Shown here in pieces: positions 15,095 to 20,096 of a DNA stretch of 20,096 bases (within the stretch, counting starts at the first letter, position 1; each line of letters starts with the position of its first letter). The DNA comes from an uncultured Coriobacteriaceae bacterium. Its GTDB lineage: Bacteria; Actinomycetota; Coriobacteriia; Coriobacteriales; Eggerthellaceae. The translations under genes were made by a program, and so were the position numbers. The stretch is from the NCBI GenBank assembly GCA_902767025.1, contig CACXFZ010000188.1:1-20096 (forward strand). The letters are read 5' to 3'. The notes below the pieces were generated by a model. The model saw only the letters and a list, made by a program, of their open reading frames with translations, was not told the DNA's origin and ran no database searches.

Positions 15095-15124
15095 CCCGCC
15101 AAGAACCCGCAGGCCCTTGGCGGG
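15095..15124 (-). other. Hairpin between the AhpD-like gene and arsS (terminator or attenuator)
   Basis: CCCGCCAAG and CTTGGCGGG form a 9-bp stem, extendable by a G-T and a C-G pair, with a 12-base loop. It begins 10 bases after the peroxidase-like stop. On the minus strand only TTT follows, so it is probably a partial terminator or processing site setting the ratio of the two genes. Confidence 0.5.
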
Positions 15125-15134
15125 CGTGGTGCGT

Positions 15135-15473
15135 TTACAGTTCCTGCGACTTGATGATGTTCAGGGACTGCACGCCATGGACCAGCGACGCGCCGCCGCG
15201 CAACGCGTTGGTCACATGGAAGACCTCGGCCACCTGGGCCTCGTCGCAACCCATGCTCAGAAGCGTGTTGGTGTAGGCATCGATGCAGTACGGGCACTGG
15301 ATGGCAGCGGCAACGCCGAGGGCGATCAGAGCCTTTTCGCGAGCCGTGAGGGCACCGTCTTCCAAAACGGCACCGTAGTAGGCCATGTACTTGTCCCACA
15401 ACTCGGGCGCAAGTGCTCCAATCCCATCACCAGAGAAGTTTGCCAAATCCGCCGGGTTGTAATACGTGTCCAT
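15135..15473 (-). CDS. AhpD/carboxymuconolactone decarboxylase-like protein, arsenosugar-associated peroxidase-like
   Basis: 112-aa helical protein of the AhpD fold. The CxxC active site is C60 and C63 in QCPYCIDAYT; the family pattern includes LTAREKALIALGVA before it and ALRGGASLVHGVQ after it. The MDTYYNP start and this length fit the group described as arsenosugar biosynthesis-associated peroxidase-like, which accompanies ArsS. It probably acts as a thiol peroxidase or disulfide relay in the cytoplasm. AAGGAA lies eight bases before the ATG, and its leader (AAGGAACAAGAGC) resembles that of arsS. It is first of the four-gene cluster. Here the active site has two Cys, no Sec. Confidence 0.88.
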   Translation of the reverse strand: MDTYYNPADLANFSGDGIGALAPELWDKYMAYYGAVLEDGALTAREKALIALGVAAAIQCPYCIDAYTNTLLSMGCDEAQVAEVFHVTNALRGGASLVHGVQSLNIIKSQEL

Positions 15474-15502
15474 GCTCTTGTTCCTTTCTGTAGCTGGACG
15501 TT

Positions 15503-15532
15503 TGACGGCAGGCCTTACCTGCCTGCACGTCA
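15503..15532 (-). other. Hairpin in the leader of the AhpD-like gene
   Basis: GGCAGG (15507-15512) and CCTGCC (15518-15523) pair around a five-base loop; TGAC and GTCA (15503-15506 and 15529-15532) extend the stem with a bulge. It lies 30 bases before the start and about 100 bases after the upstream stop, so it could end the upstream transcript or structure the 5' leader. No clear T-tract is seen. Confidence 0.35.
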
Positions 15533-15635
15533 GTTCAGTCTACTCCCGCTGCACAAGATAGACTCCGCTTCGCACAAGAAACCTGCGCGATCCCTTCGCT
15601 GAACCATGAGCTGTCCCGCGCTTTCCAGAAGAGCG

Positions 15636-16142
15636 TTACTGCGCGAAGGACACTCGCAGGTCCACGGGAAACGCAGCTTGCAGCGATTGGTACAGCACAG
15701 CGTGGACAAGACCGGCCTCGATAACTTCTTTCGCCTCGTCTTCTTCGAGAAACGTGAACAGGTACACGTCGATGCCGATGCGCTCGATTGCAGGCGAGCC
15801 GGTTATGCCCACCACGTTCAGGGCAGCCAGCGGGTTTGCGATATCCAGGTAGGCTCTGCCTTCCAGATCCATCAGGTCTTCCTTGCGCCGCGCGAACTCC
15901 TTTTCGATGCACAACAGCACTTCCGAGGCCACCGCAGCAGCGACCATGTCCACCGAGCTGAACGCGGGACTCATCAGGTCGAAGCTCATGGGCAGGGAAA
16001 CGCACAGGCACCCAGCCCCGTTGTAAACTTTCACCGCGCCATCAGCTGCAATGGCGCGGTAGCTGGCCGTGTAGCGTTCGGACTCCGGCGTTCGCACGGT
16101 CGTTGCCTGGACAGGCCGCTGCCCGTTGTCATCGTTCGGCAT
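15636..16142 (-). CDS. Unrecognised 168-aa protein following the MetE-like gene
   Basis: I do not recognise this family. It is soluble, with no signal peptide or membrane helix. The middle holds YTASYRAIAADGAVKVYNGAGCLCVSLPMSFDLM with a lone CLC, then a helical acidic segment (LLCIEKEFARRKEDLMDLEGRAYLDIANP), and a C-terminal alpha/beta part with TFLEEDEAKEVIEAGLVHAVLYQSL. The start has a good AAGGGAAG ribosome-binding site that lies within the end of the MetE-like gene, and the two frames overlap by 14 bases. This tight overlap with the methyltransferase gene makes a shared role likely: a partner or regulator of the enzyme. Nothing more can be said from sequence. Confidence 0.78.
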   Translation of the reverse strand: MPNDDNGQRPVQATTVRTPESERYTASYRAIAADGAVKVYNGAGCLCVSLPMSFDLMSPAFSSVDMVAAAVASEVLLCIEKEFARRKEDLMDLEGRAYLDIANPLAALNVVGITGSPAIERIGIDVYLFTFLEEDEAKEVIEAGLVHAVLYQSLQAAFPVDLRVSFAQ

Positions 16143-17307
16143 ATTCTTCCCTTAGGATCTTCGCTGCAGTGACCATGTTAGCCACCTTCGCTTCGATATG
16201 CTCGTAGGTGTTCACCGGGCGATTTGAGAACGTAGCGAACCCGCAATCCGGATTGAGCGCAAGCCTGTCCGGGCCGATGATGTCGGCCGCCTCGCGCCCG
16301 CGCTCGACCATGAACTCGACCGATTCGGCCACGTCGAGCCGCGGGTTCATGATCCCCAAGCCCAGCTTTATCGGCGAGTCGAGGATGCGCGGGTCGCGCA
16401 AGAATGCGTCCAGTTCCCCCGCGCGCGGCGTGGAATACTCCAGAGACAGCATGTCGGGCGCCACGTCGGCGAACAGCTGGATGAGCGGCGTGTAGGGCCC
16501 CGTAAGCAGGATCTCTTCCTTTTTCGACCAGTTGCCTCGGCACACATGCAAGCTCGCAATCGTCTTCGACGAATCCACGAAACCGCGCGCCGTCTTGATC
16601 AGATGCGTGGCAAACTCAAGCTCTTCGGTGGGGTCCTTACGCTGCGAAAGCGAGGCGCACATGAAGGTGCGCGTCTTGCCTTCGGTGAACACGACCTCGG
16701 TAAGCACCGGCTCGTCGAACTGAATCAGATCGACCCCTTCTGCCATGAGCGCCTCGATCTCCTGCCGATAGATGTCGAGCACCGCCTCGCCAAGGTCTTC
16801 TTTGGTCGTATAGCCCTGCGTGCTCACCTCGGCAAGCCACATGCTGCGCGTGACCAAGTAAGGGCCCGGCATGGTGATCTTGATGGGCAGGCTGGTGTGG
16901 CGCTTCATCATGCGCAATTCTTCAAGCACAATGTCGCCCGTGTAACCCAGTGTCCCGGTGCAAATGGCGTTCTTGATCGAAACGGCGGGCACGTCGAGCG
17001 TGTTGAGAATCTCGTCGAAGGCCTGCTTGTCTTCGATGTGGTCCATCATCTCGGCCATGCTCATCTGCGTGACGCCATCGATCTTTTCGGAGATGAACGA
17101 CACGTAATTGTCACGCCCCAGTTCGCCCGACACAACCATGTCCACGCCCAGGCGCTCTTGCATGGCCAGCACCTCGGCGGTCTGCTGCTCGACCAAGATG
17201 CCGTAGTCGGCAGCTTCCATGCGCCCGGCTTCCACCAGCCGGCGCGCGCGCATGAGCTCGCTGCTGCGCGGCATCGAGCCCATGCACGAAGTGAAGAAGC
17301 GCTCCAT
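16129..17307 (-). CDS. Cobalamin-independent methionine synthase (MetE C-terminal)-like methyltransferase
   Basis: 392-aa TIM-barrel protein matching the catalytic C-terminal half of MetE. The zinc ligands are visible: H254 and C256 (LHVCRGN), E290 (LSLEYST) and C355 (NPDCGFATF), plus DLIQFDEPVLTE before them. Short MetE-like proteins without the N-terminal barrel methylate or demethylate thiols using donors other than triglutamyl folate. The start at 17307 follows AGAGG five bases upstream and comes directly after the stop of the PhnD-like gene; an ATG at 17325 has a poorer site. The neighbours (flavoprotein, binding protein, 168-aa protein) suggest use of a methylated sulfur or selenium compound. 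That is inference. Confidence 0.86.
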   Translation of the reverse strand: MERFFTSCMGSMPRSSELMRARRLVEAGRMEAADYGILVEQQTAEVLAMQERLGVDMVVSGELGRDNYVSFISEKIDGVTQMSMAEMMDHIEDKQAFDEILNTLDVPAVSIKNAICTGTLGYTGDIVLEELRMMKRHTSLPIKITMPGPYLVTRSMWLAEVSTQGYTTKEDLGEAVLDIYRQEIEALMAEGVDLIQFDEPVLTEVVFTEGKTRTFMCASLSQRKDPTEELEFATHLIKTARGFVDSSKTIASLHVCRGNWSKKEEILLTGPYTPLIQLFADVAPDMLSLEYSTPRAGELDAFLRDPRILDSPIKLGLGIMNPRLDVAESVEFMVERGREAADIIGPDRLALNPDCGFATFSNRPVNTYEHIEAKVANMVTAAKILREEYAER

Positions 17308-17308
17308 A

Positions 17309-18139
17309 CTAGCCTCTGCCTGCATTGAACTTCTTCAGGAACCCGCCAAGGTACTCATCGGCCCGCGTCAGCTGCTCGAAGCCCTCCAGGCGGCCAGGGA
17401 CCCATTCCTTAAGACCTTCAAGGTCCATTATTTCCTTCTGGGTGGGGTCGTTGTAGTCCATGGCATACAGCGCTTCGTTGAACGCTGCGAGCTCGGCGTC
17501 GTCAACCGTATCGTGCGCGCTGAAGATGCAGTGGTCGTAGAGCGGCGTTTCAGCGATCTTTTTGACCACGTTGGCGTCCGCCGTGCCGTCTTTCGTCCAT
17601 GCTTCGAAGTTGTCGCGCAAGGCAAACGTCGCATCGACGTCGCCAGCAAGCAGGGCCTTCATGGAATCGAGTTCGCCACCAACGTGGTCGCCATGCAGGC
17701 CGACGCCAACTTCGAACGTGACCTCTTCGTAGTCCTTGCCGTATTCCAAGCCCTGCGTGTGCAGGTAGTAGATGGGGATCAGTCGCGCCTGGGGGCTGTC
17801 GGTTGCGCCGAAGCCGATGCGCTTGCCGCGCAGGCCCTCCACCGTCTCGATGCCGGAGTCGTTGCGAACCGCGAGGAAGGTGCAAACACCCTGGTCCCAG
17901 TCGCGCATCGCGCCGAACTTCTCGGAACCGCCGAAACGCTGCATCACATCTAGATGCGCGAGCGGGGAGTTCCATGCAACATCGATATCCTTGGCTACCA
18001 AGCCGTCAACCTGCAGCTTGTAGTCGGCATACATCACCGGCTCGATTTCCACGCCACGCTCCGCCATATATTCCTTGATCATGTCCCAGATCACCGTGAC
18101 CTTGGGGGCGTACACAACCGCTCCAACTTTCAATGCCAT
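17309..18139 (-). CDS. PhnD-like (phosphonate/sulfonate type) substrate-binding protein without signal peptide
   Basis: 276-aa type II periplasmic-binding-protein fold. Recognisable parts are the N-terminal strand KVGAVVYAPKVTVIWDMIKEYM, IDVAWNSPLAHLDVMQ, GLRGKRIGFGATDSPQARLIPIYYL and DSMKALLAGDVDATFALRDNFEAW, as in the PhnD/SsuA ABC transporter receptors. Such receptors normally have an export signal; here the N-terminus is MALKVGAVVYAP with no signal sequence or lipobox, and no permease or ATPase gene adjoins. It may act inside the cell as a sensor or ligand carrier, or belong to a related enzyme fold. The start at 18139 follows GAGAGGA; upstream codons to 18160 add no signal peptide. It is followed at once by the MetE-like gene. 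Confidence 0.82.
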   Translation of the reverse strand: MALKVGAVVYAPKVTVIWDMIKEYMAERGVEIEPVMYADYKLQVDGLVAKDIDVAWNSPLAHLDVMQRFGGSEKFGAMRDWDQGVCTFLAVRNDSGIETVEGLRGKRIGFGATDSPQARLIPIYYLHTQGLEYGKDYEEVTFEVGVGLHGDHVGGELDSMKALLAGDVDATFALRDNFEAWTKDGTADANVVKKIAETPLYDHCIFSAHDTVDDAELAAFNEALYAMDYNDPTQKEIMDLEGLKEWVPGRLEGFEQLTRADEYLGGFLKKFNAGRG

Positions 18140-18213
18140 ACCATTTCCTCTCTCTGGCATGCGCCCGCCCCTTTCGCGGTTGGGGACAGGCGCATCTCAC
18201 TGAACATGTCGAA

Positions 18214-18284
18214 CCGGATGGGGGTTGGCAAGCCCGAAACACGCTTCACCGAGCGGGCTTCTGGGGGCTCCCGGCCCCATCCGG
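18214..18284 (-). other. Nested inverted repeat between the flavoprotein and the PhnD-like gene
   Basis: The outer arms CCGGATGGGG (18214-18223) and CCCCATCCGG (18275-18284) pair perfectly over 10 bp. Inside, AAGCCCG (18230-18236) and CGGGCTT (18254-18260) pair over 7 bp. GGGGC at 18264-18268 can pair with GCCCC at 18274-18278, which excludes the outer stem. Two exclusive folds in a 157-base gap suggest an attenuator or cis-acting RNA. I cannot assign it to a riboswitch class. Confidence 0.5.
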
Positions 18285-18296
18285 TCGACACAACGC

Positions 18297-19454
18297 CTAA
18301 ATGTCGGTTTCCGGCACAATCAAGTCATTGCCCAGCAGTGCACGGCCAAGCCACAGATGCAGCATATCGGCACCCGGCGCCATGATGTGTCCGCCGTACG
18401 CGTCGCGGGCCAGGCGAGCGAATTCGCCCTTGCCGGCATAGGCAGCTCCGGCACCAACGCGCATGGCAAGCTTTGCCATGTCGATGACATCGTCAATCGA
18501 GATCATGCGGCATGCAAACACTTTGGCCATGGCGTCTTCCTCGCCTGCCGCAAACGCACGAGTAGCTTCGTACGTCAGGGCCAGGCTGGCCTGCTGGCGG
18601 CCATAGATTTCTGCAACATTGAAGGCTGCCAGGTCGTGCTGTCCCACATTGTGCCCACTGGGATAGGTGCGCTCGTTTGCATGCGCAATGGTCTCATCGA
18701 GCAGATGCTTCATAACGCCCGTATAGATGGCGGCAAGACCAAGAACGAATGGGGGCACAACGGAATTCAGCTCGATATCCGTACCGGTTCCGGGGGTTTC
18801 CTCAACGCGGTTTGCCTGAGGGACGCGCACTTCTTCGAGCTTCAGGGGGCACGAGACGTTGGCTTTCATGCCCATCGCCTTGCGCCACTTCTCCATTTCG
18901 AACGTGGAGCCTTCCATGCCAAGTTCCACGACCATGTGATCCACGCCATCGGCCAAAGGCGAAGGAACGTTAACGGAGTAGTACTTTGCCGCCATGGCAC
19001 TGGTGACCATGGATTTATGCGCAGTTACAACCACGTCGTCGCCGTCGATGACCGCTTTGCCCGTGGGGTTGTAGAAGTGGATGCCGGTGGGGAACTCGCT
19101 GTGGGCAAGCGCGCACATGGCGTTGTTCTCGACGACGTCCTTGCAAATGCGCTCGATAAGCTCCTTGCGTCCGCCGCCCATGACTTCCCACAGGAACACG
19201 TTGTGCATCATGTAGCACAAGCCGACCGAGCCAACTTCCTCGGCAAAGGCGCGGCAAACGTCTACGTGCTCTTCGACGCCCTTGCCCTGTCCACCGTATT
19301 CGGTGGGGATGATAAGCTTCAAATAGCCCGCTTCAGCAATCTTCTCGAATGCTTCGGTAGCGAAACGGCCCTCTTCGTCAACTGTTTTCGACCATGGAGC
19401 AACATGCTCTTTCGCGAATGCTTTTGCTTGCAGATAGGTTTCGGATTCAGCCAT
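18297..19454 (-). CDS. Acyl-CoA dehydrogenase-family flavoprotein lacking the catalytic Glu
   Basis: 385-aa protein with the acyl-CoA dehydrogenase fold: an N-terminal helical domain (IAEAGYLKLIIPTEYGGQGKG), a central beta domain (AHKSMVTSAMAAKYYSVNVPSP) and a C-terminal helical bundle (GVMKHLLDETIAHANERTY, GRQQASLALTYEATRAF). Where the family usually reads IYEGTxEI, this one has IMAPGADM, so the catalytic base is Ala. The alternative Glu seen in isovaleryl-CoA dehydrogenase is also not apparent. This resembles the monooxygenase-type relatives (DszC, SfnB group) more than true dehydrogenases. AGGAGG lies five bases before the ATG. It is first in a four-gene run with the PhnD-like, MetE-like and 168-aa genes, so it may act on an organosulfur-type compound. 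Confidence 0.83.
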   Translation of the reverse strand: MAESETYLQAKAFAKEHVAPWSKTVDEEGRFATEAFEKIAEAGYLKLIIPTEYGGQGKGVEEHVDVCRAFAEEVGSVGLCYMMHNVFLWEVMGGGRKELIERICKDVVENNAMCALAHSEFPTGIHFYNPTGKAVIDGDDVVVTAHKSMVTSAMAAKYYSVNVPSPLADGVDHMVVELGMEGSTFEMEKWRKAMGMKANVSCPLKLEEVRVPQANRVEETPGTGTDIELNSVVPPFVLGLAAIYTGVMKHLLDETIAHANERTYPSGHNVGQHDLAAFNVAEIYGRQQASLALTYEATRAFAAGEEDAMAKVFACRMISIDDVIDMAKLAMRVGAGAAYAGKGEFARLARDAYGGHIMAPGADMLHLWLGRALLGNDLIVPETDI

Positions 19455-19752
19455 GAATGCCTCCTCTTTCGGGCGGAACAGCCCTGGTGCGACTGTCGGT
19501 GCGCAGGAAACGCAGCTTCAATCGCATGCTGGCGGTTCCTCGGTTTGTACAGATTCGCAGAATGGAGGTGCGTGTACGTAATCAGAGAGACTGTCTGATT
19601 GCAGAAAATATGGATGTCGCAAAGTGCCTGAGCAGAAGTAGCACTATTGTTATCCACATTATGCTATTTAGCTTAATAAGTTATCTTGATTTGTCAAGAG
19701 CACTCGAGCAAATTGAACACCATGCAACACATCGGATGTCAGCTGACGAGCG
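19455..19752. other. AT-rich promoter region upstream of the flavoprotein operon
   Basis: No gene is seen. On the minus strand, TTGACA at 19697-19692 could be a -35 box; no convincing -10 sits at standard spacing. It overlaps the palindrome CTTGATTTGTCAAG at 19685-19698 (arms CTTGA and TCAAG), a likely operator. A hairpin GCTGA/TCAGC lies next to the stop of the gene at the right edge (about 19742-19757), without a T-tract. Confidence 0.45.
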
Positions 19753-20096
19753 TCAGCCGATGAGTTCGGCCACCTGTTCGGCGTCGTCGCCTTGCCACAT
19801 GTTGAACAAGTCGTCGAACACCTGGGGCCAGTCGATGCGCTCGTCGAACACGGCTTCCAGGTAGTTCATGGTGTCCAGGCCATCCCAACGCCCATCGCCT
19901 TCCTGGGTGCTCTCCCAGCGCTCGAAGGCGTAGGTGTAGGCGCAGGTGGGACAGGCGGTCACCAGCGTGCGCGCGCCTCGGGCCTGGCCCAAGGCCATCA
20001 TGTGGCGCGTGCGTTGGCGGGCGCGGGGCTTGTCGAAGAGATTCACGCCGCCGCCTGCACCGCAGCACCGCGCGTCGGCGCCCCGGCACGGCGAAA
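19753..20096 (-). CDS. C-terminal part of a CCG-domain (HdrD-like) Fe-S oxidoreductase
   Basis: About 114 residues of a protein whose start lies beyond the right edge. The frame reads ADARCCGAGGGVNLFDKP then RHMMALGQARGARTLVTACPTCAYTYAFERW. CCGxGGG followed by a helix and TxCPxC is the second half of a CCG module, which binds an Fe-S cluster in HdrD, GlpC and lactate-utilisation proteins. The tail (FDERIDWPQVFDDLFNMWQG) is acidic with no further Cys. It stops just before the AT-rich gap. The rest of the operon, outside the window, probably holds its flavoprotein or other redox partners. Confidence 0.83.
   Translation of the reverse strand, partial: SPCRGADARCCGAGGGVNLFDKPRARQRTRHMMALGQARGARTLVTACPTCAYTYAFERWESTQEGDGRWDGLDTMNYLEAVFDERIDWPQVFDDLFNMWQGDDAEQVAELIG

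Noticed and set aside
1..20096. CRISPR arrays, tRNA or rRNA genes, insertion sequences, prophage or attachment sites
   Set aside because: No regular repeat-spacer array, cloverleaf or rRNA sequence, transposase or integrase frame was recognised on either strand.

Overview
The window (about 20 kb, GC-rich with AT-rich promoter gaps) reads as chromosome of an anaerobic, high-GC actinobacterium, most likely a Coriobacteriia/Eggerthellaceae gut lineage. The grounds are a tungsten-type aldehyde ferredoxin oxidoreductase with its four-cluster ferredoxin, CCG-domain redox proteins, DUF4418 beside a MacB-like ABC exporter, a rhodanese lipoprotein and TVP38 membrane proteins. The organism assignment is inference; no rRNA or marker gene is present. 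Nearly all genes are on the minus strand; only a Fic protein and an EamA transporter are on the plus strand.

Layout from left to right. 1-1753 (minus): ferredoxin then AOR, with the AOR cut by the window edge. 1867-1964: three copies of a 12-bp box in the divergent promoter region. 2018-3109 (plus): Fic protein with a winged-helix tail and a substituted catalytic His. 3317-8731 (minus): rhodanese-YdjY lipoprotein, two TVP38 proteins, a CCG protein and the two rSAM/selenodomain-associated transferases. 9041-11471 (minus): ABC permease, ATPase, DUF4418, then a good terminator. 12076-12939 (plus): EamA transporter.

12981-15473 (minus): AhpD-like peroxidase, ArsS radical SAM protein, Fe-S flavoprotein, and a tiny zinc-ribbon-like ORF that conventional gene calling would miss because it contains an in-frame TGA. 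15636-19454 (minus): acyl-CoA-dehydrogenase-like flavoprotein, PhnD-like binding protein, MetE-like methyltransferase and an unrecognised 168-aa protein. 19753-20096 (minus): C-terminus of another CCG protein.

The most notable result is a pair of candidate selenocysteine sites in one gene cluster. The ArsS frame continues past TGA as Ser-Ser-Sec-Cys-Gly and stops six codons later. Its downstream neighbour has the frame MCFRP...Val-Sec-Pro-Pro-Cys-Gly...Cys-Pro-Tyr-Cys, behind a strong ribosome-binding site. In both, a short hairpin with a GG-containing loop begins its GG exactly 17 nt after the TGA, as expected for a bacterial SECIS. ArsS is a family whose standard name already allows for selenoprotein members; I do not recognise the small protein. 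The selenodomain-associated transferases, and the resemblance to the E. coli ydjXYZ-ynj gene set, make selenium or arsenic thiol/sugar chemistry a reasonable theme, but the substrate is not visible from sequence.
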